Shown here piece by piece: positions 1-5,789 of a DNA stretch of 6,435 bases (positions within the stretch are counted from its first letter, which is position 1; the number at the start of each line of letters is the position of its first letter). A program made the translations under genes and the position numbers. The stretch is from assembly GCA_937927795.1 (NCBI GenBank), contig CALBSF010000108.1, forward strand, positions 1 to 6,435. The letters run 5' to 3'. The notes beneath the pieces were generated by a model. It was not told where the DNA came from, did not search any database, and worked only from the letters and a program-made list of their open reading frames with translations. Source of the stretch: an uncultured Rickettsiales bacterium (GTDB lineage: Bacteria > Pseudomonadota > Alphaproteobacteria > Rickettsiales > UBA1997).

Positions 1-9
1 TTCCGATCT
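1..9. other. Probable residual Illumina adapter at the contig end
   Basis: Bases 1-9 read TTCCGATCT, identical to the 3' end of the common Illumina adapter (reverse complement AGATCGGAA). The aroB frame stays open through them but yields Arg-Ser-Glu directly after the conserved TTLLAMV segment, where dehydroquinate synthases almost always continue with Asp-Ser. A nine-base match at the extreme end plus loss of family conservation at the same base makes an untrimmed adapter the best explanation. These bases should not be treated as genomic. Confidence 0.85.
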
Positions 10-402
10 AACCATTGCTAAAAGCGTGGTTGGAATTTGAATAAAATCAATTCCACGAAGTAAAATTGAGGCAATAAAACCAGATAAATCACCAATGACT
101 CCGCCACCAAAAGCAATAATCAAAGATTTTCTATCAATATTTTTACTTAAAATTTCTTCACAAATTTTTTCTAAAAAAATAAATGATTTTGTTTGCTCGC
201 CAGCACTTACAATAATTTTTTCATAATTTGAAATAACGCCATCAAGCCTTGAAAAATGTAGCTTTGCAACATTTTCATCAGTGATAACAAAAATTTTACT
301 ATATTTTTTTTCTGCTAAAAAATTTGCTAAAAAATCAAGAGAATTTTTACCAATTAAAATATCATAACTTCTGTCTTTTAAATCTAACGTAACTTTATTC
401 AT
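1..402 (-). CDS. aroB: 3-dehydroquinate synthase, N-terminal part (cut by contig end)
   Basis: Second enzyme of the shikimate pathway: NAD- and metal-dependent cyclisation of DAHP to 3-dehydroquinate in the cytosol. The visible 131 genuine residues form the N-terminal NAD-binding half. They show TDENV at 41-45, the GEQTKS segment at 68-73, the glycine-rich GGGVIGDLSGF at 99-109, and QIPTTLLAMV at 122-131. Full-length enzymes are about 360 residues, so roughly the last 230, including most of the metal-binding domain, lie off the contig. Residues 132-134 (RSE) come from the presumed adapter. The ATG at 402-400 overlaps the end of aroK by 8 nt, implying co-transcription and probably coupled translation. 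The assignment rests on conserved motifs and on the aroK neighbour. Confidence 0.95.
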   Translation of the reverse strand, partial: MNKVTLDLKDRSYDILIGKNSLDFLANFLAEKKYSKIFVITDENVAKLHFSRLDGVISNYEKIIVSAGEQTKSFIFLEKICEEILSKNIDRKSLIIAFGGGVIGDLSGFIASILLRGIDFIQIPTTLLAMVRSE

Positions 403-925
403 GATTAATTTTTTTGATAATTTTATTGATTAGCGATTCGTGATTTTCACTAGTTGTTTCAAATTTTAAATCAGCTTGCATGTAAATTGGATAACGTTTT
501 TTAGTTAAATCTTCCAAAACTTTTCTTTTGTCTCCGTGATTTAATAATGGCCTGCTGGTTTTGCCACCTACTCTGCGCAAGGTTTCTTCAATTGAAGCAA
601 AAAGCCAAATTACCAGTGATTTTTCTTTAACTAGCGCCCTAATTTCATCATTTATGAAAGCACCGCCACCTAAAGAAATAACCGTATTTTCATCTCGCAA
701 AATAATTTCTTCAATTATTTCTTTTTCAATTTGCCTAAAATATTTTTCACCTTTTTTACTAAAAATCTCACTAATACTAACTTGTTGCCTATCTTCGATT
801 TCTTGATCGCAATCAATAAAATAATAGCCAAGTCTGCTAGCAAGCTTATTGCCCAGCGTTGTTTTTCCAGCGCCCATTAAACCAACTAAAGTGATAATTT
901 TTTTAACTTGATTAGGACTATTCAT
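395..925 (-). CDS. aroK: Shikimate kinase
   Basis: Cytosolic P-loop kinase that phosphorylates shikimate to shikimate 3-phosphate with ATP, the fifth step of the shikimate pathway. At 176 aa it has the usual family length. Visible motifs are the Walker A loop GLMGAGKT (15-22), DCD (38-40, with D40 expected to bind shikimate and D38 near Mg), R64 in YFRQIE, the GGG turn at 86-88 (Walker B region LGGGAF), the lid segment TSRPLL with R125, and R144 in KKRYPIY, expected to contact shikimate. It is the first gene of an aroK-aroB pair, an order common in Proteobacteria, with an 8-nt overlap. The ATG at 925 is chosen because the P-loop falls at the normal distance from it. There is no strong Shine-Dalgarno sequence; the leader is very AT-rich. 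Confidence 0.97.
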   Translation of the reverse strand: MNSPNQVKKIITLVGLMGAGKTTLGNKLASRLGYYFIDCDQEIEDRQQVSISEIFSKKGEKYFRQIEKEIIEEIILRDENTVISLGGGAFINDEIRALVKEKSLVIWLFASIEETLRRVGGKTSRPLLNHGDKRKVLEDLTKKRYPIYMQADLKFETTSENHESLINKIIKKINHE

Positions 926-927
926 AC

Positions 928-955
928 TTGAAAAAATTTTACTAGCTCTTATATT
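928..955 (+). promoter_or_regulatory. Candidate sigma-70 type promoter for the YccA-family gene
   Basis: TTGAAA at 928-933 followed after 16 bases by TATATT at 950-955, pointing right toward the gene at 1025. It overlaps the extreme start of the aroK gene region, which runs the other way. The 926-1024 interval is so AT-rich that chance matches are likely, so the call is tentative. The leftward aroK-aroB promoter must lie in the same interval, but I cannot single it out. Confidence 0.3.
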
Positions 956-962
956 TTTAATT

Positions 963-992
963 AATTACTATATATGAACTTAAATAGTAATT
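963..992. repeat. Perfect 9-bp inverted repeat in the divergent aroK/YccA intergenic region
   Basis: AATTACTAT (963-971) is the exact reverse complement of ATAGTAATT (984-992), with a 12-base spacer. It lies between the two divergent starts, 32 bases before the rightward ATG, so it could be an operator or a 5'-UTR hairpin. The arms are AT-rich, so the stem would be weak in RNA. Confidence 0.5.
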
Positions 993-1024
993 GAAAATAT
1001 TTTTTTAACAATTGGAGACTTCTA

Positions 1025-1744
1025 ATGTCAAATTTTAATAATCGCGCTGTTTCTTTCGCCTCTGCCGCGTCAAACACGAGCTATGATGCTTCACTTAGAG
1101 CCTATATGGTGAAAGTTTATAATTTTATGGCAATTGCCCTGGTGATCTCTGGCTTTGTTGCCTATGCAGTTTCAAGCTCTCCTGCAATTATGGGAGCAAT
1201 TTTTGGAACTCCACTTGCTTGGCTTGTAATGCTTGCGCCTCTTGGCTTTGTATTGTTTTTTAGTTACAAATTAAACTCAATTTCTGCCGATACCGCAAAA
1301 GTTTATTTATGGATTTATGCGGCTTTAATGGGTGTTTCATTATCAACTATTTTTGTTGCTTACACTTCAACCAGCATAGCTAGAGTGTTCTTCATTACTG
1401 CTTCAACCTTTGGCGCAATGAGTCTTTATGGTTACACAACTAAAAAAGATTTATCTGGCCTTGGTTCATTTTTAATGATGGGCTTGATTGGATTAATCAT
1501 AGCTTCATTGGTTAATATTTTCCTAAAAAGCTCAGCTTTAGATTTCGCTCTATCATTGATTGGAGTTATGATTTTCATCGGCCTAACAGCTTATGACACT
1601 CAAAGAATCAAACAAAACTATTACCAATTTTCTGGTGATAGCCAAGCAACTGGTAAAATGGCTGTTTTAGGGGCACTAAACCTTTATATGGACTTCATCA
1701 ATCTATTCATCATGATGCTTCGCTTCTTTGGTGATAGAAGATAG
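1025..1744 (+). CDS. Bax inhibitor-1/YccA family membrane protein
   Basis: Integral inner-membrane protein of the BI-1 (TMBIM/YccA) family. Relatives include a pH-gated calcium-leak channel (Bacillus YetJ) and E. coli YccA, a modulator of the FtsH protease. The 239-aa length is typical. A soluble N-terminus (1-30, with the alphaproteobacterial-like SYDASLRAYM segment at 19-28) precedes about seven hydrophobic helices near 33-52, 64-82, 93-113, 118-137, 147-167, 172-190 and 213-235. Conserved acidic positions appear in GLTAYDTQRIK (D191) and LYMDFINLF (D223), matching the Asp pair of the family. A clear ribosome site GGAG (1014-1017) sits 7 bases before the ATG. The gene is monocistronic, ending at a terminator 25 bases downstream. 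The physiological role in this organism is not visible from the sequence. Confidence 0.95.
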   Translation: MSNFNNRAVSFASAASNTSYDASLRAYMVKVYNFMAIALVISGFVAYAVSSSPAIMGAIFGTPLAWLVMLAPLGFVLFFSYKLNSISADTAKVYLWIYAALMGVSLSTIFVAYTSTSIARVFFITASTFGAMSLYGYTTKKDLSGLGSFLMMGLIGLIIASLVNIFLKSSALDFALSLIGVMIFIGLTAYDTQRIKQNYYQFSGDSQATGKMAVLGALNLYMDFINLFIMMLRFFGDRR

Positions 1745-1751
1745 TTTTAAG

Positions 1752-1768
1752 GTAAAAATGATTTTTAC
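1752..1768 (+). repeat. Short AT-rich hairpin before the terminator
   Basis: GTAAAAA (1752-1758) and TTTTTAC (1762-1768) are exact reverse complements around a 3-base loop. It begins 8 bases after the YccA-family stop codon and abuts the stronger terminator stem, so the mRNA would end in two tandem hairpins. It may add to termination or protect the 3' end. Confidence 0.45.
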
Positions 1769-1806
1769 AAAATGGGTGGTATTGAAAAATGTCACCCATT
1801 TTTTTT
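1769..1806 (+). terminator. Rho-independent terminator of the YccA-family gene
   Basis: AAAATGGGTG (1769-1778) pairs with CACCCATTTT (1793-1802). The loop is 14 bases, and the stem is followed by and merged with an unbroken T run (1799-1806). The GC core GGGTG/CACCC plus the T tail is a textbook intrinsic terminator, 25 bases after the stop codon. It insulates the tRNA gene from the upstream transcript. Confidence 0.9.
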
Positions 1807-1903
1807 GGTTTAAACCCAAGTAGAAACAAGGTGCATCACGTCCCTACATCGCACTATCTAGCTACATCAAGACAAAAACTTACTCAAAGCAGAAAAATTC
1901 CAT

Positions 1904-1931
1904 TTGATTTCCTAAAAAATAACGCTATATT
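1904..1931 (+). promoter_or_regulatory. Candidate promoter of tRNA-Asn
   Basis: TTGATT (1904-1909), 16 bases, then TATAT plus T (1926-1931). Initiation would fall near 1938, leaving a leader of about 25 bases before the mature tRNA at 1963. The rest of 1807-1903 holds no gene that I can support; it contains only a 10-bp palindrome GGTTTAAACC at 1807-1816, directly after the terminator. Confidence 0.4.
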
Positions 1932-1938
1932 TGTCGCC

Positions 1939-1955
1939 CTCTTTTTATAAAAGAG
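1939..1955 (+). repeat. 7-bp inverted repeat in the tRNA-Asn 5' leader
   Basis: CTCTTTT (1939-1945) and AAAAGAG (1949-1955) are exact reverse complements around TAT. The element ends 7 bases before the mature tRNA 5' end. It could fold as a small leader hairpin trimmed during processing, or simply reflect the AT-rich start region. Confidence 0.4.
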
Positions 1956-1962
1956 CTTATAT

Positions 1963-2037
1963 TCCTTGGTAGCTCAGTGGTAGAGCAAGTGACTGTTAAT
2001 CACTTGGTCGGGGGTTCGAATCCCTCCCAAGGAGCCA
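1963..2037 (+). tRNA. tRNA-Asn (anticodon GUU), CCA encoded
   Basis: A complete cloverleaf can be drawn. The acceptor stem is TCCTTGG (1963-1969) with CCAAGGA (2027-2033). The D stem is GCTC/GAGC around AGTGGTA. The anticodon stem AGTGA/TCACT encloses loop CTGTTAA with anticodon GTT at 1995-1997. The T stem is GGGGG/CCCTC around TTCGAAT. Discriminator G2034 and CCA (2035-2037) are genome-encoded. GUU reads Asn codons AAC and AAU. The gene lies at the chromosome/element junction, and its 3' half is overlapped on the opposite strand by the serine recombinase. The tRNA stays intact, as expected when an element integrates into a tRNA 3' end and preserves it. Confidence 0.97.
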
Positions 2038-3507
2038 TTCTTGACGATCCGTCAAATTTAAGAACATATCAAAGGGCTTACGCAGCTTAAACACTAGCTT
2101 TGCAGAGTTCATTTCCAAGTTCGGAAATACTAATGCGATAATTCTTCTTTTTTCTTCCAGTTCCGAACTTTTGAAAAGGTCATGTGCCTTTGAAGCCAAT
2201 TCAAATATGGTCATGACATTTTTGTTGAAGCTATTGTCAGCGTTCGAAAGTCGTTGTAATCGGGCTTCTACATTTTGCCTTTCAACTTGCAGACCCGTCA
2301 TCATTTCATCAAATTCTTCCTTCGCTATACTGGCATCTAAATATAACTCTCTGGCTCGTTTAATTCTGGTTTGAAGGGTTTGATATTGCTGCTGCAATCT
2401 TTTGCCTTCAGAAACTTGGTGTTGATGTTCTTTGTCAGAGCTTTTCTTCAATTCATCGGCTACATCATTCAAGATGTGTTGAGGAATTTTCATTCCTTTC
2501 AAAACATCTTCTATCTGTGACAAAATTGCGTTTTCGTTCAGGTGATAACAATAAGAGCATTCGCCTTTGCTTTTGGTTGGTCGCATATAGACATACCTGC
2601 CTTTCTTGAGTTCAGGACTATAACTACAACCGCAATGCTGACACTTTAGCAATCCCTTCAAAACGAATGGTTTTTGCGTTCTTTTAGATTTTGTTTTTCT
2701 TCTGCCGCTTCTCACTTCTTGGCATTCATCAAATAAATCTTTGGAAATTAGTGTTGGGTGAATGTGTTTATACAAAATGCCGTTATACAACATATAGCCG
2801 TAGTAAAACGGATTCCCCAAAATACCCTCAATGTGACTTTTAGAAAGCTCATAACCTCTCTTACTTCTCAAGCCATTTTTATTAGCCATCAAACGCAAAT
2901 CTTCCATTGAGTACAAGCCAGTGGCGTATTCTTCAAACATCTTTTTGATTAAGTGACCGCGCTCAGGATCAATGCAAACCTCAACTTTTTCTTTCTTTTT
3001 ATCTACTCGTTTCGTGTTGAGATAACCAATTGGCGAGTCGCCTAAAATCGTTCCTTCTTCCAGTTTTTTGCGATTACTTCTTTTAACATTGTCAGAAATT
3101 TTATTGCGGTAGTCATTAGCCAACAACACATCGAGATTTTTTCTAAACTTCGCCGAGCTGTCCATATCTTTATGCTCGACGAATTCATTTTTGATAAAAT
3201 GAATTTCCAGCTTGCCGAGCTTTATCAGCTTTTGCAGGTCAAGATATTGCTCATCAAAATCTCTTTGCAGCCTGTCAACACAGTAGCACAAAACCGCAAT
3301 CTTCCCTTGCTGCTTTCTAACAAAATCAACCATCTTAGAAAATTCAGGTCTACCATTTACCGTTGAACTTTCAACCACCCGAAACTGCTCAAGCACTTTA
3401 AATTCTTTCTTAATCGCATATTCAAAACAGCTTTGAATTTGAGCATCTAGCGAATGACCATCTTCTTGGTCTTTTGATGATACGCGTGCGAAGATTACGG
3501 CTTTCAT
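1996..3507 (-). CDS. Large serine recombinase (resolvase/invertase family integrase), reading into tRNA-Asn
   Basis: Site-specific DNA recombinase of 503 aa that cuts via a phosphoserine intermediate. The N-terminal resolvase domain (1-145) carries ARVSSKDQ with nucleophile S10 and R8, and VDRLQRD (77-83) with D78, R79 and R82, so the active site looks intact. A recombinase DNA-binding domain spans about 155-270. A zinc ribbon follows, with C289-x2-C292 and C317-x2-C320. A charged coiled-coil-like stretch lies at about 350-425. Residues 491-503 (WLLGRDSNPRPSD) and the TAA stop are antisense tRNA-Asn: W491 is the CCA and the stop falls in the anticodon loop. GGAG sits 7 bases before the ATG, and the start overlaps the preceding gene by 4 nt (ATGA), suggesting translational coupling. 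It probably integrates and/or excises the element at this tRNA. Confidence 0.95.
   Translation of the reverse strand: MKAVIFARVSSKDQEDGHSLDAQIQSCFEYAIKKEFKVLEQFRVVESSTVNGRPEFSKMVDFVRKQQGKIAVLCYCVDRLQRDFDEQYLDLQKLIKLGKLEIHFIKNEFVEHKDMDSSAKFRKNLDVLLANDYRNKISDNVKRSNRKKLEEGTILGDSPIGYLNTKRVDKKKEKVEVCIDPERGHLIKKMFEEYATGLYSMEDLRLMANKNGLRSKRGYELSKSHIEGILGNPFYYGYMLYNGILYKHIHPTLISKDLFDECQEVRSGRRKTKSKRTQKPFVLKGLLKCQHCGCSYSPELKKGRYVYMRPTKSKGECSYCYHLNENAILSQIEDVLKGMKIPQHILNDVADELKKSSDKEHQHQVSEGKRLQQQYQTLQTRIKRARELYLDASIAKEEFDEMMTGLQVERQNVEARLQRLSNADNSFNKNVMTIFELASKAHDLFKSSELEEKRRIIALVFPNLEMNSAKLVFKLRKPFDMFLNLTDRQEWLLGRDSNPRPSD
2005..2037. other. Probable attachment site (attL) in the tRNA-Asn 3' end
   Basis: The gene order changes here from rightward housekeeping genes to a one-way leftward array headed into the tRNA by a recombinase. 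The recombinase reading frame uses the tRNA 3' half as its own 3' end. Both facts indicate integration at the tRNA 3' end. The crossover point cannot be placed without the other end: no second copy of the tRNA 3' sequence occurs between 2038 and 6435, so attR lies outside the window. The limits given are the variable loop to the CCA and are inferred. Confidence 0.6.
2041..2055. repeat. Dyad TTGACG-ATC-CGTCAA beside the attachment site
   Basis: TTGACG (2041-2046) and CGTCAA (2050-2055) are exact reverse complements around three bases, beginning three bases after the tRNA CCA end. The dyad sits on the element side of the junction, inside the recombinase C-terminal codons (Leu-Thr-Asp-Arg-Gln). 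Its placement suggests a recombinase or accessory-factor binding site, or part of the crossover region; that role is inferred from position only. Confidence 0.5.
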
Positions 3508-4118
3508 TTTTTATCTCCGAAATGTTTTTTTATTTCTTTTGAAAGTGGATTGGAAATTTTTGGTTTAAAGTCACTCCAACCATTTGAAACGCTAAAAGAC
3601 CAAAAATATCTCGACTTCAAATCCTTTAGAAATTCTCTAAACGCGTTTAAATCTTCCAAAATTACATGCTTTGTTTCTGCAACTTCTATCACACAAGGAT
3701 ACTTTTGAAGCTCCTCTACATTATGTAATTGCCGATATTTACGAATAAAAAACCGTTTCTCACATACAAACTGCCATGATGAAAAAGAGAAAGAATGTGA
3801 AAATAATTTTACTGGAACTTGCCCAGTATTTGTAATAGTTGCTATCAGATACTCTTTATACCCCTCCTTTTTGCATCTCTCATAAAAATCATTTTCAGCA
3901 AAACTTTCGCTATCTTTTATCAACCTAGCTTTTTGGTGAAAACTACTGAGCCTATTATCACGAAGCTCTGGTATATGTACTGCTTTTTGTATAAAAACTT
4001 TTATCTTTGGTTTGTTTTGTCTGAGAGCTAACCAAAGAGAAACAATAACAGCCAGTAAGGTTCCAATTGCACCTAACGCGGAAAAAGTACTCTGATAATT
4101 TTCAAAAAAAGTTTCCAT
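3504..4118 (-). CDS. Single-pass membrane protein of unknown function
   Basis: A 204-aa protein I cannot name. One hydrophobic helix spans about 12-32 (GAIGTLLAVIVSLWLAL), followed by the basic RQNKPKIK. The positive-inside rule therefore puts the short N-terminus outside and the remainder in the cytoplasm. The soluble part looks like a beta-rich domain, with ATITNTGQVPVKLF at 93-106. That NTG-x2-PV pattern is one I associate with small TM-plus-beta proteins of unknown role in phages and islands. The rest is charged, with no catalytic motif that I can see. The stop overlaps the serine recombinase start by 4 nt, so the two are probably translated together. It follows the tyrosine recombinase by 33 bases. 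The start at 4118 is the only one that keeps the full membrane helix; its ribosome site is poor. Confidence 0.85.
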   Translation of the reverse strand: METFFENYQSTFSALGAIGTLLAVIVSLWLALRQNKPKIKVFIQKAVHIPELRDNRLSSFHQKARLIKDSESFAENDFYERCKKEGYKEYLIATITNTGQVPVKLFSHSFSFSSWQFVCEKRFFIRKYRQLHNVEELQKYPCVIEVAETKHVILEDLNAFREFLKDLKSRYFWSFSVSNGWSDFKPKISNPLSKEIKKHFGDKK

Positions 4119-4151
4119 AAAGATTCATTACATTTTTGGTTTTAGGAAATT

Positions 4152-5189
4152 TTATTCTAACTCAAAGCTCTTCAAAATTCCAGCCCTCTCATGTTCTGGT
4201 CGAGTACCGTAACTTGCGATAATAACCCCTACATCCTTATGCCCCATATTCTGAGCCAATGCTGAAATCAGGAGTGGAGATTTTTCGCTTTTCATCATCT
4301 TGCGGGTAATTGCATGTCTGAAAGTATGCGGTTTTCGGTATGGTAATTTATTATCGTTAAAAGCTTTTTTGAAGATGTCGCGGATGCTGGTTTGAGACTT
4401 GATGAATTGCTTTTCCAAAATCATGGTTGGCAAACCGTCGCTGTTAAAAGGTGATATGATCTTTGGAAATAGCGGGCACTTTTCGGTAAACTCTTTTGCC
4501 TTCAGATGCTCAACCCAATTTAAAACATTGCCGTAAATATCCTGAAGGTGACCGATAAAAAATGCGGTTATGTTGCTCGCAGTCTTGGTATTCACCATAT
4601 TCGGATTTTGCATAAATGCCCAAGCGTCCTCATCTCTGAAATATTTTATACAACCAACTCTTGCTGTTTGAAGTGCGCTGATTCTTGGAGTAGTTAAGAA
4701 AGCCAAACTGATCATAGCTTTGTTTCTCATCTCAATTTCATTAGTACTTGGCATCAATCGAATAGTAGAAATTATTTCTTCAACAGTGTGGCTTTCCTGA
4801 AAGTTCGTTGCCCTTGCACGATTACGATCATTACGGCTTAAAGTGAAATATTGCGCATCATCATGGGTGATAAATCTTTCATAAGCTCTTTGCTTTGATA
4901 GCCATTCAAAGAAATCCTTCACATGAGAAACATAGTGCTGAAGGTAAGATTTTGAAATGCTGTCGCCGGTGCGCTGGTTTTTCTTTTGTGAGAGAGATTC
5001 TTTAAATTCGATTGCCTGTTTTACTTCAAATTTTTTGAAATCCTTAAAACCGTTGGAAATCTCAAATTCATAAATTGCGTTGGCATAATTATTAACGGTT
5101 TTCAAATCTCGACCTTTTGCATTTTCGAGCATTTCGAGAAACTTGGTTTTGATTAATTCATTTTTTGGATTGTGTGTTTTTTGAGTCAT
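4152..5189 (-). CDS. Tyrosine recombinase / phage-type integrase
   Basis: Site-specific recombinase using a 3'-phosphotyrosine intermediate, 345 aa. A SAM-like core-binding domain occupies about 10-115, with KTVNNYANAIYEFE and a second helical block ending in DFFEWL. The catalytic domain occupies about 130-340. The full catalytic set is visible: R169 in TTPRISAL, K202 in NTKTAS, H288 and R291 in HTFRHA, H317 in MGHKD, and nucleophile Y327 in IASYGT. TTPRIS replaces the usual TG-x-RIS. The C-terminal pattern GHKDVGVIIASYGT resembles integrases of alphaproteobacterial islands. It lies 18 bases after the HTH/zinc-ribbon gene. Its leader is a pyrimidine tract (CTTCTTCTTT directly before the ATG) with no Shine-Dalgarno sequence, so initiation may rely on reinitiation or on S1. 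All catalytic residues are present, so it is probably active. Confidence 0.93.
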   Translation of the reverse strand: MTQKTHNPKNELIKTKFLEMLENAKGRDLKTVNNYANAIYEFEISNGFKDFKKFEVKQAIEFKESLSQKKNQRTGDSISKSYLQHYVSHVKDFFEWLSKQRAYERFITHDDAQYFTLSRNDRNRARATNFQESHTVEEIISTIRLMPSTNEIEMRNKAMISLAFLTTPRISALQTARVGCIKYFRDEDAWAFMQNPNMVNTKTASNITAFFIGHLQDIYGNVLNWVEHLKAKEFTEKCPLFPKIISPFNSDGLPTMILEKQFIKSQTSIRDIFKKAFNDNKLPYRKPHTFRHAITRKMMKSEKSPLLISALAQNMGHKDVGVIIASYGTRPEHERAGILKSFELE

Positions 5190-5207
5190 AAAGAAGAAGA
5201 AAAAAGG

Positions 5208-5789
5208 TTAAAAGTTAAAAAGGGTTAATTGTTCTCCAATGTTAGTCTTGGAGGCGGTATCGGTGGAGTTCTGTTGTTCATCTTGACAGGGCTCACTTGA
5301 AACTGCTTTTTCCTGTTCATTTAAGTGAGTCTTGGAGGCGGTATCTGATTTATTGCATAATGTCACCAACTCGGGCTGCTTAATGATGAAAGTTTCTTCT
5401 AATTTCTGGCGATCATCTTTCTTGTAAAACTTCAAAATTTCATTGTCGCAAAACTGACAAAAACCAACAGCTTTCCAGATACCGTTTTTGTTTTGATAAA
5501 GAGTGATTTCTTTGTTTTTTGGGAATGAAATTTGTTTGCAGCCAACACATTTGATTTGCTCAAAACCCAAAGTTTTCTTATGAGCTTTATTCCTTTTTTC
5601 CAAAAAAGATTTGGCAATTGCGCCATAAATAACGATTGGCTTTTTTGAGATGGTTTCCAATTCACCGGAATTAACCCAGCCTCTTATGGTTTGAGCGTGA
5701 AGCTTTTTGTCTTTATAGATATTGCAGAGCTTCTCAACGGTATAAGAGCGTTTGGAATGAATGAGTTGTGGATTATAATATTTGAACAT
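5208..5789 (-). CDS. HTH-like / zinc-ribbon protein with disordered C-terminal tail; putative excisionase or integrase partner
   Basis: A 193-aa protein with three parts. Residues 15-66 resemble a MerR/excisionase-type winged HTH (YTVEKLCNIY, then AQTIRGWVNSGELE, then PIVIYGAIAKSFLEKR). A four-cysteine zinc ribbon follows: C81-x2-C84 and C111-x2-C114. Residues 140-193 are polar and probably disordered, with DTASKT twice (149-154, 177-182), ending in QLTLF (187-191) plus two residues. QLTLF fits the QL[SD]LF-like beta-sliding-clamp-binding pattern. It precedes the tyrosine recombinase by 18 bases, and I recall similar HTH/zinc-ribbon proteins next to integrases in alphaproteobacterial elements; that is from memory. 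A role as recombination directionality factor or regulator is inferred. The start overlaps the SpoVG-family gene by 17 nt, with GAAGG 9 bases upstream of the ATG. Confidence 0.85.
   Translation of the reverse strand: MFKYYNPQLIHSKRSYTVEKLCNIYKDKKLHAQTIRGWVNSGELETISKKPIVIYGAIAKSFLEKRNKAHKKTLGFEQIKCVGCKQISFPKNKEITLYQNKNGIWKAVGFCQFCDNEILKFYKKDDRQKLEETFIIKQPELVTLCNKSDTASKTHLNEQEKAVSSEPCQDEQQNSTDTASKTNIGEQLTLFNF
5244..5345. repeat. Two 18-bp direct repeats, 84 bp apart, inside the HTH/zinc-ribbon gene
   Basis: AGTCTTGGAGGCGGTATC occurs at 5244-5261 and 5328-5345. The period of 84 is a multiple of three and both copies encode DTASKT, so this is an in-frame internal duplication in the disordered tail. 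Both copies are followed by a short related stretch ending in Glu-Gln. Between them lies an inverted pair, CTCACTT (5292-5298) and AAGTGAG (5323-5329), with a 24-base spacer. Confidence 0.8.

Noticed and set aside
561..806. Plus-strand open frame of 81 codons
   Set aside because: It lies entirely inside aroK on the opposite strand; aroK has intact family motifs and this frame has none.
2171..2374. Plus-strand open frame of 67 codons
   Set aside because: Antisense to the coiled-coil part of the serine recombinase, with no ribosome site and no domain-like features.
3172..3366. Plus-strand open frame of 64 codons
   Set aside because: Antisense to the catalytic domain of the serine recombinase; shadow frame.
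3819..4031. Plus-strand open frame of 70 codons, hydrophobic
   Set aside because: Antisense to the membrane-protein gene; its hydrophobicity comes from the complement of a Lys/Glu-rich, AT-rich coding region.
5432..5665. Minus-strand frame of 77 codons inside the HTH/zinc-ribbon gene
   Set aside because: Out of frame within a gene whose zinc-ribbon cysteines and partner position are convincing; no independent support.
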